Shown: positions 36,654-45,893 of the stretch, piece after piece
Position numbering within the stretch: position 1 is the stretch's first letter
How the letters are laid out: each line of letters begins with the position of its first letter
Origin: Nitrosomonas sp. Nm34
GTDB taxonomy: Bacteria > Pseudomonadota > Gammaproteobacteria > Burkholderiales > Nitrosomonadaceae
Direction of reading: 5' to 3'
Length of the DNA stretch: 64,000 nucleotides
Assembly: GCF_900113925.1 (NCBI RefSeq)
Contig: NZ_FORD01000002.1
Location: 141,371-205,370, forward strand
Translations under genes and position numbers: made by a program
The notes under the pieces: generated by a model
What the model was told of the DNA's origin: nothing
Databases searched by the model: none
The model's input: only the letters and a program-made list of their open reading frames with translations

Positions 36654-39600
36654 ATGATGATCAGCCATACAGAATCTAAATCTACGCCACAAGTCCCGCC
36701 TGGTTTGGGTAAACCATCCGTTAAAATTCGGATAAAACCTGTTCATACTTGCGTGCCGGGTAGAGCGCGCTATCATGTCAATATTTTACACCGTGCGAGT
36801 GCGTTGGGGCAGCAGCTGGAGCAGCAAATGGGAACGATCTCAGGCATTATGACCATTAGAGTGAATAGCTTGAGTGGATCAGTGGTGATTATTTATGGCA
36901 AAGATATCGCACTGGATAAGCTGCCTTATTTGCTACTTGAAGCCTGCAAGCAAGCCATTAAAGATGTTCACTTTACCGGATCATTCAACAAAACTGATAC
37001 TAAAGCGTTAATCCATTTTAAGGCCTATTTCGATGCGCTGTGGAAACATACGCAAAACTTATTCGCTTCCACGCAAGACATCTCCGCAAGCCCAAAGGCG
37101 CCTCAAGATAATAGCGATTGGCACGTCCTTGAGGTAAACCCTATTCTTGAAAAACTTCAGGTAGAGGTGCACCAGGGGCTGAGTAAGCATGCAGTGCAGC
37201 GGGCGCTGCAACAGCATGGGTTGAATCAATTGCCGGAGATGGCTCGGCGCTCACCGCTTAGCATGTTTCTTGGTCAGTTGTTCACGTTGCCGGTAGGGCT
37301 ACTCGCAGTTTCTGCGGTAGTCTCGCTGGCAACTGGCGGAATGTTGGATGCAGGCATTATTGTAGGCGTGGTGCTGATTAACGCGAGTATCGGTTTCTTC
37401 ACGGAAATGCAGGCGGAAAAAATTATTAGTTCACTGACTAAAATTACGCCACGGCATGCGCAAGTGATACGCGATGGTGCAATGCAATCGATCCCGCATG
37501 CGCATGTGACTGTGGGGGATGTGTTGGTGTTACAGCCGGGTGATTTTATTGCAGCCGATGCGCGTGTGATTAAAACCAGTCATCTTACCGTGGATGAATC
37601 AGCCTTAACCGGTGAAAGCATGCCCGTTTCGAAAAATACGTTACCCATTGCCAGGCAGGACACGCCGCTCGCTGATCGGCACAACATGGTGTATATGGGT
37701 ACCATGATAACTGGCGGCAATGGCGTAGGTGTGGTTGTCGCGACTGGTGTTAACACTCAGATTGGACAGATACAAAGCCTTGTTGGCGAAGCGCATGCGC
37801 CTGAAACTCCCATGCAGCAGGAACTCGATCACATTGGTACCCGATTGGCACTCACCAGTGGTGCGATTTGTTTGGGAGTCTTCGCACTTGGCATGTTACG
37901 CGGCTATGGTGTATTGCAAATGCTCAAGAGTTCAATTTCGCTGGCGGTAGCCGCCGTACCGGAAGGACTGCCCGCTGTGGCCACGACTACGCTTGCACTC
38001 GGTATTCGCAAGATGCGCCAATATAACGTGGCAGTGCGCCATCTTGACGCTGTGGAAACGCTCGGTTCGGTGCAAGTATTTTGTCTGGATAAAACGGGCA
38101 CCTTAACTTTAAATTGTATGACGGCTGTAACAGCTTATGTGGGCGGAAAGCACTATTTTGTGTCAGGCGAGCAATTGTTCGTGGAGGATCAACCTTTTGA
38201 CGGATTTTCCGATGCTTGCTATCGCCGCTTCTTAGAGATTATCAGTTTGTGCAATGAATCAGTGCAACAAAATAGCGGGCAGCAGATTCGCATAAATGGC
38301 ACGCCGACAGAAAATGCCTTGCTGGAGCTTGCCAGATGTAGTGATTTAAATATTGATGCGCTGCGGCAGCACTACCCTCACTATAAAATCAAGTATCGCG
38401 CCGAAAACCGGCCATATATGTGCACTTTTCACCGTTTGCCGCGAAAACGGCATTTGATTGCCGTGAAAGGTAGTCCGCAGGAAGTATTAATGTTATGTGA
38501 TTCTTATCAGGATCAAGTCGGGATACATCCGATAGACGATGCGTTTCGTATAGCGATGGGCAATATTAACAATCAAATGGCAGGAGATGCATTACGTGTG
38601 CTGGCTGTGGCTTACGCTGAAAGGCCAATCAGACCAATAAAAGACGAAGGTGCGCCTGTAAATTTGATATGGCTTGGTTTGGTGGGAATGGCAGATCCTT
38701 TACGCACCGGTATGCCGGATTTGATGCGCTTGTTCCATCGTGCCGGCATTCATACCGTCATGATTACCGGAGATCAATCCAGTACTGCCTATGCAATTGG
38801 CAAGCAACTGAATTTAAGTAACGGTAAGCCCCTGCAGATTCTTGATTCCACCCGCTTGGAAAAACTCGATCAAAAAATATTGAGTGGCTTGATTCACAAT
38901 GTGCATGTGTTTGCCCGCGTCAGCCCAGCTAACAAACTGCAAATTGTGCAAGCCATCCAGAAGAGCGGCAAGATTGTTGCAATGACAGGGGATGGCATTA
39001 ACGATGGTCCCGCGCTAAAGGCAGCTAATATCGGGGTTGCCATGGGTGGTGCTTCTTCCGATGTAGCACGCTCAGTCTCAGATGTCGTATTGGAAGACGA
39101 CAACTTGCATACCATGGTTGCTGCTGTGGAACATGGGCGTGCTATATATAACAACATCCGCAAATCTATTCACTATCTGATATCCACCAATATGTCCGAA
39201 ATCGAAGTGATGCTGGCCGGTATTGGAGTGGGAGCGGGTGAAGTATTAAGTCCGAAGCAACTTCTATGGATTAATCTTGTCACTGACATATTCCCTGGGC
39301 TTGCTTTATCCATGGAAGCGCCAGCATCAGATTTAATGCGGCAGCCGCCACGTGATCCTCAAGAGAAAATCATCAGACGCCCGGATTTAATACGTATGGC
39401 GCGGGAGTCCACCATCATCACTACCGGATCTATGGCAGCATATGGTTATGGATTTTTACGCTACGGTATTGGTCCGCAGTCTAATACTATACTTTTCAAC
39501 TCGTTGACACTCGCGCAATTGCTCCATTCGATTACCTGCCGCTCAGAAAGCCATTCCATATTTAATCGTGGCACATTGCCGCGTAATCCCTATTTGAATT

Positions 39601-39851
39601 ATGCTATTGCCGGGTCTGGCCTATTACAAGTTATGGCAATGTTAATTCCTGGTTTACGCAGTGGGCTCGGTTCAACGCCGCTTAATGTGCTCGATTTGCT
39701 GGCCATTGCAGGAGGAGCTGCAGCACCCATGCTGATCAATGACAGTTTCAAGCACATCATCCAACCTGAAATACACAACCCACATAATCAAAGTGACACA
39801 TGCACATCTACCACTAATGTTTCACAAACAAATAAGGAGACGGCTGCATGA
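36654..39851 (+). CDS. P2A-type (Ca2+-type) cation ATPase with N-terminal HMA2-like domain
   Basis: A 1065-residue P-type ATPase. An HMA2-like domain at about 25-110 (PGRARYHV ... NSLSGSVVIIYGKD) lacks CxxC. A cation-ATPase N-terminal domain precedes TGES, then PEGLPAVATTTLALGIRKM in M4, the phosphorylation motif DKTGTLT and GDGINDGPALKAANIGVAMG. Residues that bind calcium in SERCA are matched: Glu of PEGLP in M4, Asn and Glu of ISTNMSE in M5, and Asn, Thr and Asp of INLVTD in M6. A Ca2+ (or Mn2+) efflux pump is the best reading. Its stop codon overlaps the start of a MetK-like gene by four bases. Other HMA2-like proteins and a Na+/Ca2+ exchanger-like gene lie downstream. Confidence 0.88.
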   Translation: MMISHTESKSTPQVPPGLGKPSVKIRIKPVHTCVPGRARYHVNILHRASALGQQLEQQMGTISGIMTIRVNSLSGSVVIIYGKDIALDKLPYLLLEACKQAIKDVHFTGSFNKTDTKALIHFKAYFDALWKHTQNLFASTQDISASPKAPQDNSDWHVLEVNPILEKLQVEVHQGLSKHAVQRALQQHGLNQLPEMARRSPLSMFLGQLFTLPVGLLAVSAVVSLATGGMLDAGIIVGVVLINASIGFFTEMQAEKIISSLTKITPRHAQVIRDGAMQSIPHAHVTVGDVLVLQPGDFIAADARVIKTSHLTVDESALTGESMPVSKNTLPIARQDTPLADRHNMVYMGTMITGGNGVGVVVATGVNTQIGQIQSLVGEAHAPETPMQQELDHIGTRLALTSGAICLGVFALGMLRGYGVLQMLKSSISLAVAAVPEGLPAVATTTLALGIRKMRQYNVAVRHLDAVETLGSVQVFCLDKTGTLTLNCMTAVTAYVGGKHYFVSGEQLFVEDQPFDGFSDACYRRFLEIISLCNESVQQNSGQQIRINGTPTENALLELARCSDLNIDALRQHYPHYKIKYRAENRPYMCTFHRLPRKRHLIAVKGSPQEVLMLCDSYQDQVGIHPIDDAFRIAMGNINNQMAGDALRVLAVAYAERPIRPIKDEGAPVNLIWLGLVGMADPLRTGMPDLMRLFHRAGIHTVMITGDQSSTAYAIGKQLNLSNGKPLQILDSTRLEKLDQKILSGLIHNVHVFARVSPANKLQIVQAIQKSGKIVAMTGDGINDGPALKAANIGVAMGGASSDVARSVSDVVLEDDNLHTMVAAVEHGRAIYNNIRKSIHYLISTNMSEIEVMLAGIGVGAGEVLSPKQLLWINLVTDIFPGLALSMEAPASDLMRQPPRDPQEKIIRRPDLIRMARESTIITTGSMAAYGYGFLRYGIGPQSNTILFNSLTLAQLLHSITCRSESHSIFNRGTLPRNPYLNYAIAGSGLLQVMAMLIPGLRSGLGSTPLNVLDLLAIAGGAAAPMLINDSFKHIIQPEIHNPHNQSDTCTSTTNVSQTNKETAA

Positions 39852-41035
39852 CAGCAAACTTCATATTTACCTCCGCGTCGGTAACTGCAGGTCATCCTGA
39901 TAAACTATGTGATCAAATCAGCGATGCTATTGTTGATCAATTTCTGCAGCATGATCCTTGTTCGCGCATAAATGCAGAGTGTGCAGTCGCCAGTGGGGTA
40001 GTATTCATTGCGGCGCGGTTTGCATCGCATGCGGTGGTGGATATTCCTGAGATTGCCCGCTATGTGATTGAAAATGTGGGTTACAACCAGCCTGATTTTA
40101 ATGCTAAAGACTGTACCATACTCACCAATTTTGCTGAGTTACCTGCGAATGGATGTAGCTTAGGTGACGAAACTCAAATGAGTGATGTTGAGTTAGACAA
40201 GGTTACTGCGGAAAATCATGCAACCGTGTTTGGCTATGCCTGTAAGCAAACGCCCACCATGTTACCTATGCCAATCTGGCTGGCACATCAATTCGCGCGG
40301 CAATTGTCGCTGGTGCGTGAAAGTGAACTTATATCCGGTTTGTTGCCCGATGGAATGTCGGAAGTCGCAATTGAATATATAAACAACAAGCCGGAACGCA
40401 TTCACAGTATGGTGCTGGTTGCCAGTCACAATGAGGTTTATAGCGATAATGCCGAAGATTTAAATGCGGCATTAATCCAACATGTCGTTGAGCCAGTCAT
40501 AGAACAAAATGGTATTGGTATTGATGAAGATACTCATATTTATATCAATCCGCAAGGCCCTTTCTTCGGCGGTGGTCCAAAAGTACATTCTGGACTTACC
40601 GGCAGAAAAGTCGCTATCGATAGCTATGGTCAATATTGCCGTATGGGCAGTGCTGCACTGAGTGGCAAAGATCCATTGCGCATTGACCGTACTGGCAATT
40701 ATATCGCGCGTTATGCCGCAAAAAATGTCGTTGCGGCAGGTTTGGCTGAAGAGTGTGAAGTGCTGGTGAGTTACTGTATTGGTCAGGCGAGGCCAGTAAC
40801 CGTTCAAGTCAACACCTTTGGTACTGGCACTGTCTCCGATCATGACATTGCGATGCGTTTACTCGATGTCATTGATTTTCGACCTGGTGCTGTGATTAAA
40901 CAGTTCAATTTGCGAAATTTGTCCGCTAATAAAGAGGGTTTCTATCGGAAGCTCGCGGTGTATGGCCATGTGGGAAGGGATGATATCGAGCTGCCTTGGG
41001 AAAAAACAGATTTAATTAATTTATTATCCGGCTAG
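39848..41035 (+). CDS. Divergent S-adenosylmethionine-synthetase-like protein
   Basis: A 395-residue homologue of MetK. It keeps the overall plan: TAGHPDKLCDQISDA at the start, CGLTGRK-like SGLTGRKVAIDSYG, SGKDPLRIDRTGNYIARYAAKN and the C-terminal PWEKTD. Both family signatures are changed, however. GAGDQGLMFGYA reads TAENHATVFGYA, with the active-site Asp (Asp118 in E. coli) replaced by Asn, and GGGAFSGKD reads GSAALSGKD. The ATGA overlap with the Ca2+-type ATPase gene implies coupled expression, unusual for a housekeeping metK. It is likely a paralogue with changed activity, so no metK symbol is given. Alternative: a poorly conserved but working SAM synthetase. Confidence 0.8.
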   Translation: MTANFIFTSASVTAGHPDKLCDQISDAIVDQFLQHDPCSRINAECAVASGVVFIAARFASHAVVDIPEIARYVIENVGYNQPDFNAKDCTILTNFAELPANGCSLGDETQMSDVELDKVTAENHATVFGYACKQTPTMLPMPIWLAHQFARQLSLVRESELISGLLPDGMSEVAIEYINNKPERIHSMVLVASHNEVYSDNAEDLNAALIQHVVEPVIEQNGIGIDEDTHIYINPQGPFFGGGPKVHSGLTGRKVAIDSYGQYCRMGSAALSGKDPLRIDRTGNYIARYAAKNVVAAGLAEECEVLVSYCIGQARPVTVQVNTFGTGTVSDHDIAMRLLDVIDFRPGAVIKQFNLRNLSANKEGFYRKLAVYGHVGRDDIELPWEKTDLINLLSG

Positions 41036-41139
41036 AGTGCTAGAACCTATAAACTCGTTCCTTTGCGGGGAAATAGCTTACCTGCATTAGGCAATATTCG
41101 AAAATTTGCAGTAATTAATGGATGACCCTTTTCGCTATG

Positions 41140-41640
41140 TTATAGCTCTTTAGGTCTTATCAATTGAAGGGCATACAGAAACAAGGTGATTGCGTTGCCA
41201 AACACAGCGCCTTGTGTGAGCTGCCGTACAGCAAACATTACGAGGCTAATAAATAGCACGGAACGTAAGTCTATAAAACCATTGCTGAATTCCTTTAGAG
41301 TAGAATCCAATGATGCATACGTGCTTGAGGCTTTTTGCGCGGCAGTTTGCTGGTGAGTTGCTCTCAATACCTCGTCAGATGGTCCGATCTGATGATCTTT
41401 GGATTCGAAGTCAAGTAAAGGGTGGTTTCTAATGTGCCTAATCAGTGCGTCTTGTTCGATATCTTCATATAGCAACAAAACACTACCGGTTAAAACATTC
41501 GTCGATACCTGCTTTACTCCACTAAAGCTACTGCAATCATTTTGCAATTCTTCAAAAAAAAAAGTGTCACGACGTTTTGCGGGTACTCGGAAACGAATTC
41601 TTCCTGGAGCGGTATGAATGATTTGAGCGGATAGTTTCAT
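41140..41640 (-). CDS. HMA2-like domain protein with C-terminal membrane region
   Basis: A 166-residue protein. Residues 5-65 match the HMA2-like N-domain of the nearby ATPase: IIHTAPGRIRFRVPAK and NVLTGSVLLLYED. A middle linker follows, and the last 50 residues form two likely membrane helices (VLFISLVMFAVRQL and ITLFLYALQLI). No CxxC is present, so classical soft-metal binding is unlikely. Together with the next two minus-strand genes it forms a small cluster convergent with the ATPase/MetK-like pair. Function unknown; possibly a membrane partner or regulator of the pump. Confidence 0.65.
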   Translation of the reverse strand: MKLSAQIIHTAPGRIRFRVPAKRRDTFFFEELQNDCSSFSGVKQVSTNVLTGSVLLLYEDIEQDALIRHIRNHPLLDFESKDHQIGPSDEVLRATHQQTAAQKASSTYASLDSTLKEFSNGFIDLRSVLFISLVMFAVRQLTQGAVFGNAITLFLYALQLIRPKEL

Positions 41641-41644
41641 AAAA

Positions 41645-41998
41645 CTAGGATGATGGCGAGATCGTCTTTTTTGAAACTACTTCAGACTCTGCTTCAGCAA
41701 TGTCTACACTATCCTCGATGATATCCTCGGTTGCTACCGTTGCAGAGTTTGCTTTCGCGCGTTCCTCATCAATTTCTGCCCGAGCTTCTGCGACCAGATC
41801 TTCAACAACTTCTCCCATTTCGGCCACGGTTTCGCGGCTCTTATTCAAAAACAGGAGACCGGATTTAATTGCTGCACGTGCTAAAGGTCTTGCAGCTTGT
41901 ACAACCACGGGTAGTATGGCTGGCGCCAGAATGGCTGCAGCAATGCCTATTGCAATACCTTTTCCAGTATTGTTTTTAAAGAAATCTTCAACTGCCAT
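41645..41998 (-). CDS. DUF5132-like small membrane protein
   Basis: A 117-residue protein starting MAVEDFFKNNTGKGIAIGIA, then a hydrophobic, alanine-rich helix (AAAILAPAILPVVVQAARPLA) and an acidic coiled C-terminus (VVEDLVAEARAEIDEE). This pattern is seen in DUF5132 proteins, which commonly sit beside HMA2-domain genes. The ATG at 41998 gives a six-base spacing from GAGG; ATG 42001 and GTG 42004 are alternatives. Ends four bases before the next gene starts. Confidence 0.6.
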   Translation of the reverse strand: MAVEDFFKNNTGKGIAIGIAAAILAPAILPVVVQAARPLARAAIKSGLLFLNKSRETVAEMGEVVEDLVAEARAEIDEERAKANSATVATEDIIEDSVDIAEAESEVVSKKTISPSS

Positions 41999-42145
41999 CA
42001 TCACCTCGTAATAAAAAATGTGCTGTGTTTATTCGATGAATTAAAAATATTATTTTTAGCATAGATTTAAAGACAATACGTGGTAGGCGAATGTTCCCTG
42101 CTTCATCAAGTGTTGCGCGAATTTATATATATCAATAAATTATAC

Positions 42146-42436
42146 TTATTCATCCAGATATGGCCGTAATTTTTCCGTATCCAAATCCGGAAATAATTTC
42201 TTCAAAGTTTCTAATAAGTGATTAGAATTTGTTGCGTCCTTAATGGCACACTTATCGTATTTGACTAACACACTGCCTGTCAGCACATTGATTTCCACCT
42301 CAGTAATACATAATGTATTTGACAGCTCCGTTTCCACTTTTTTTGCAAAAGTTATATCATTTTTTATTTTTTCAACTTTTAGGCGCACACGCCCTGGCAA
42401 GAAATGCATGATTTTGATGCCTGGAAAGCTGAGCAT
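42146..42436 (-). CDS. HMA2-like single-domain protein
   Basis: A 96-residue protein consisting almost only of the HMA2-like fold: IMHFLPGRVRLKVEKIKND near the start, INVLTGSVLVKYDK in the middle, and a helical tail. It is the first gene of the three-gene minus-strand cluster; AAGGGATTCAATT precedes the ATG. The shared PGRxR and NxLTGSV motifs tie it to the ATPase N-terminus and to the 166-residue protein. Confidence 0.65.
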   Translation of the reverse strand: MLSFPGIKIMHFLPGRVRLKVEKIKNDITFAKKVETELSNTLCITEVEINVLTGSVLVKYDKCAIKDATNSNHLLETLKKLFPDLDTEKLRPYLDE

Positions 42437-42536
42437 AATTGAATCCCTTAATGATTAACTCAAATTAAGAGTAAGTTAAGAGCGAGTGGTTCAACTAGAT
42501 TGTTGTCGATTGCATGCATTTATGCAATGATTTCTT

Positions 42537-42637
42537 ATTCCATTTTTAAATCTAAAGTGTATTTGTTGAATTTTTTATCGATGTAATTTCAATTGCTTGC
42601 CGGAATTAATAATTAACTTTTGATTTAGAAATGGAAT
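42537..42637. repeat. MITE-like palindromic repeat, copy 6, degraded centre
   Basis: Terminal inverted repeats ATTCCATTTTTAAATCTAAA and TTTTGATTTAGAAATGGAAT, 101 bases end to end. The usual GC-rich interior is lost. The 42437-42843 gap otherwise shows only an AT-rich promoter-like region. Confidence 0.6.
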
Positions 42638-42843
42638 TATTGTTAGTCATTAACAATCGATACATTGTATGAAATCATGGTATATAAATAGAGAGCTCAT
42701 TATCAATTTATATGCTTATTAATGTGTTTGGCAGTCAATCCGAGTTTAAGTACTTTCAGCTTCGATTAAAAGAGAAAAAGGATGTTTAATTTTGTTTATA
42801 GACGTCCAAGTACAATATCTTGTAAAGAAGGGGAGGACTCTGC

Positions 42844-43866
42844 TTGCTGATATCGACCTACGCTTCACCTTGGCTGGAGTTCCTGCTCTGCCTGATCGTA
42901 ATCGGTTATGCCGGCGTCAAACTATCAGTATTCGGCGATGTGATCGCCGACAAAACCGGCCTGGGTGGTAGCTGGGTGGGTTTGATAATGCTGGCCACTG
43001 TTACTTCGCTGCCTGAGCTGGTAACGGGCGCGATTTCCGTGAGCATCGCTGGGCTGCCGGATATCGCCGTTGGCAACGTCTTGGGTGCTTGTGTCATCAA
43101 TCTTTTTGTTTTTGTACTACTGGATTTTTTGCATCGCGGCGAGTCTGTCTTTCAGAAATCGAGTCAGGGACACATCCTCTCGGCCAGCTTCGGCGTATTG
43201 ATGATAAGTTTTGTTGGCTTCAGTCTCTTGCTATCCCACAATGGCTATCAGCTAAGTTTCGGGCATGTGGGGCTTTACACACTTATAATAGTCATCATGT
43301 ACGGTGTGGTGGTACGCAGTATCTTCCACTACGAAAAAAAGCACGTAGCAGATTTTGCCGATCATGGACCAGATCAGCGGCCGGACTTGAGCCTCTTCCA
43401 GTCTGTGGCACGTTTTGCGGCTGTTGCTATACTAGTGGTGGTCGCGGCTACCGCGCTCCCTTTTGTCGGTGAGCATATCGCGCAGGATATGGGCTGGCAC
43501 CGGAGCTTTGTAGGTACGATATTCATCGCCTTGGCTACCACTGTTCCAGAGATTGTGGTTTCCATCGCTGCTATGCGCATTGGTGCGTTGAATATGGCAG
43601 TAGCCAGTTTATTGGGCAGCAACTTGTTTAATATATTCATCCTGGCAATCGACGATGTGCTTTATACTCGCGGACCACTACTGGCACATGTTTCACCCGT
43701 GCATGGTGTTTCGGCATTTTCCGCAGTGATGATGACTAGTCTGGCCATTATCGGGCTTTTCTATCGGCCCAACGGTCGTGTTCTCTATACTGTCGGCTGG
43801 ACGAGTCTCGTGATGTTCGCTGTCTACCTGTTCAACACCTATATTCTCTATCTGTATGAGCATTGA
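42844..43866 (+). CDS. Na+/Ca2+ exchanger-like membrane protein (CaCA family)
   Basis: A 340-residue protein with about ten membrane helices in two homologous halves. Alpha-repeat 1 contains ATVTSLPELVTGAISV and GNVLGACVINL; alpha-repeat 2 contains ALATTVPEIVVSIAAMRIGALNMAVASLLGSNLFNIFI. The Glu in each repeat would bind the exchanged cation. TTG start, seven bases after GGGGAGG. Likely exports Ca2+ in exchange for Na+ or H+. Its position next to the Ca2+-type ATPase cluster suggests a local calcium or divalent-cation theme. Confidence 0.85.
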   Translation: MLISTYASPWLEFLLCLIVIGYAGVKLSVFGDVIADKTGLGGSWVGLIMLATVTSLPELVTGAISVSIAGLPDIAVGNVLGACVINLFVFVLLDFLHRGESVFQKSSQGHILSASFGVLMISFVGFSLLLSHNGYQLSFGHVGLYTLIIVIMYGVVVRSIFHYEKKHVADFADHGPDQRPDLSLFQSVARFAAVAILVVVAATALPFVGEHIAQDMGWHRSFVGTIFIALATTVPEIVVSIAAMRIGALNMAVASLLGSNLFNIFILAIDDVLYTRGPLLAHVSPVHGVSAFSAVMMTSLAIIGLFYRPNGRVLYTVGWTSLVMFAVYLFNTYILYLYEH

Positions 43867-44072
43867 TGTTGGGCAATGAAGCAGTATGCCTCCCGCCTGC
43901 GTTTAGTCAGGTATGTCCTGCACGAGTTGCAGTCTAATGCTGAGGATCACGTGCGCTGCCCTCATCACTCCTTCGCAAAGTGGCAAACTTATTGATTCTA
44001 GTGATTTTCATTACTCGGATGACCAGTCCCGGTAAATGGGATAGTTCTGAGTCATGCTGAAACACCTTTACT

Positions 44073-44157
44073 TTAGAAGACAAACATGCTTACGATCAGG
44101 AAATACACCAGCAAACTCAGAATATCCTGCATGATCGTCGCAAATTGACCACTTCCG
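44073..44157 (-). pseudogene. Remnant of MgtE-type magnesium transporter C-terminus
   Basis: Minus-strand frame FATIMQDILSLLVYFLIVSM followed by FVF and stop, resembling the last transmembrane helix of MgtE (pattern: threonine-x-x-x-D-x-x-G/S-x-x-V-Y-F). It is cut off on the upstream side by the adjacent IS3 remnant. The remaining 43867-44072 sequence shows no gene. Confidence 0.4.
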
Positions 44158-44217
44158 GCCTAATCGCTGCAGTAACCATGGCAGTGAGGTGTGTTGTCAA
44201 ATATGGAGTCCATATAA

Positions 44218-45045
44218 TTAAGCAACGAGTATATTTGCATCGTATCGCTGTGTAAATTCTGCTGGGGATAGGTAGTCCAATTTTTCCTGTTTGCGCTGCC
44301 GGTTATAAAAGATCTCGATATATTCGGTAATCTCCTGTTTTGCTTGCAGTCGTGTTTTGAATTTTCGATGATGTACCAATTCATTTTCAAGAGTTCCCCG
44401 GAAGCTTTCCATAGGAGCATTATCCCAGCAATCACCTTTGCCACTCATGGAAGAGACTATGCCTAGTTGTTTCAATCTGTCCTGGTAATCATGCGCACAA
44501 TATTGGCTACCACGATCCGAGTGAAGAACTAACCCCTTTTCTGGCAGTTTTCTATCAGTTGCGCGAAACAAAGCCTGTATAATCAGATCCGTCGTCATCC
44601 TCTCATTCATGGCATAGCCTATTAATTCGCCATTAAATAGCTCTTTTATGCCAGAAAGAATACAGCCAGCCTTCGTCTGTAGGAATATAGGTGATATTGC
44701 TGACCCACGCTTTGCCAGGTGGGCTAACAGCAAACTCTCGTTCCAAAATATTAGGAGCGAACGGTGAATGATGTTTAGAATCAGTTTGAATTTACGCTTT
44801 TGCTTACAATGCAAATTCAGCTTATTACGAAGTGCTCGAACACGGTATGCTGTAATCTGCACACCCTGATCTACCAGCTCATTATACAAGCGTTTCACGC
44901 CGCAGATCTCTCGGGCGCGGTGGTGTACTGCCAGTATTTCTATTACCAGCCGTGCATTTTTTTGTGCACGCTCACAAGGTGGGCGAGTATGCCAGGCATG
45001 AAAACCATTCTCTGAAACATCGACTACACGGCAGTTCCATTTCAA
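44218..45045 (-). pseudogene. IS3-family transposase (OrfB) with compensating frameshifts
   Basis: An open frame of 275 codons that is nevertheless not intact. The N-terminal HTH_21 region (IYGVKRLYNEL-like GVKRLYNEL, YRVRALRNKLNL) and C-terminal catalytic part (SDRGSQYCAHDYQ, SMSGKGDCWDNAPMESF, YNRQRKQEKLDYLSPAEF) are in one frame. The middle, about 44655-44790, is in the shifted frame, where AWVSNITYIPTDEGW is readable. The first catalytic Asp of WVTDITYIPT has also become Asn. No orfA is present. It probably inserted between the MgtE and acyltransferase genes and then decayed. Confidence 0.8.
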
Positions 45046-45109
45046 TAATTATCTTTATTGAATATGAACAATGAAACCGTGGTAAATCCAGTACTCAAGA
45101 TTGAGTTGA

Positions 45110-45617
45110 TTAATTTGAGATCGAGGTTGCGGTATTCGATGCGGCTTGTGAACCAAAGCACAGTAACAAAAATGTATACAATTGAAAATCAATCACCACA
45201 TACCAAATACCTGCGGAGAGCGCTTCCTGATTGAGAAGATCCTGCAGCAAAAATATATGCACGAGGAGCTGAAAAAATTTGGGTGGATTGGGGGTAGAGG
45301 TATGAACCATCCATGCTCTTGCCAATGCTGCACATCCGATCGCTAAAGTAAGTGCAGCAAGAGAGGGTATGACCAGCCGAAGATAACGCCGTTTGATGAG
45401 ATGAAATGGATCAGTGATAAGAGGATATCCCTTCGGGTGCAAATTTTTTGGCCGACAAGAACCCTGCTGTGACAAAAAAGACTTGTACGGCAATTCGTCC
45501 ATATTCGCGAAGCCAGTTAATCAGGCTGGGGATTAAGGGATAGGCATAATCCGACATTGGACCATACCATGCCAAATGATGAGATACAATCAGCAAACAT
45601 GAAGTCGCCTTGAGCAC
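45110..45617 (-). pseudogene. Truncated acyltransferase-3 family protein
   Basis: The N-terminal part IVSHHLAWYGPMSDYAYPLI ... VFFVTAGFLSAKKFAPEG runs in one frame (45411-45617), then shifts to LIKRRYLRLVIPSLAALTLA ... IWYVVIDFQLYTFLLL (45110-45502). These are the first membrane helices of an inner-membrane O-acyltransferase (AT3). The gene has one frameshift and ends abruptly at the IS3 remnant, so most of the roughly 350-residue protein is missing. The 45618-45893 region upstream holds no further gene and forms the divergent promoter with the sigma-factor operon. Confidence 0.65.
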
Positions 45618-45893
45618 ATCAATAAGCGGTATTCTCGGTGAACCAGCTTACATTGATGTTGTCAGTCAGGAGAAAAAAATGATTTTGTCATTGAAATAAT
45701 CGGCTATTATTTGTAACAAGAAAAAAGAAATATCTTACGTTTTTTTTAAGCTGGAATGTTAGTGCTATTTATTTCAAATCGTCTTTCAAGATTAGACCGT
45801 ATTAAGATTATTTATTCCTGAAAAGAATCAAAAATATTTTGATATTATGTCGCCTAAAAATTGATTCTAGTTCTTCATTTAAGGTAAACCATT

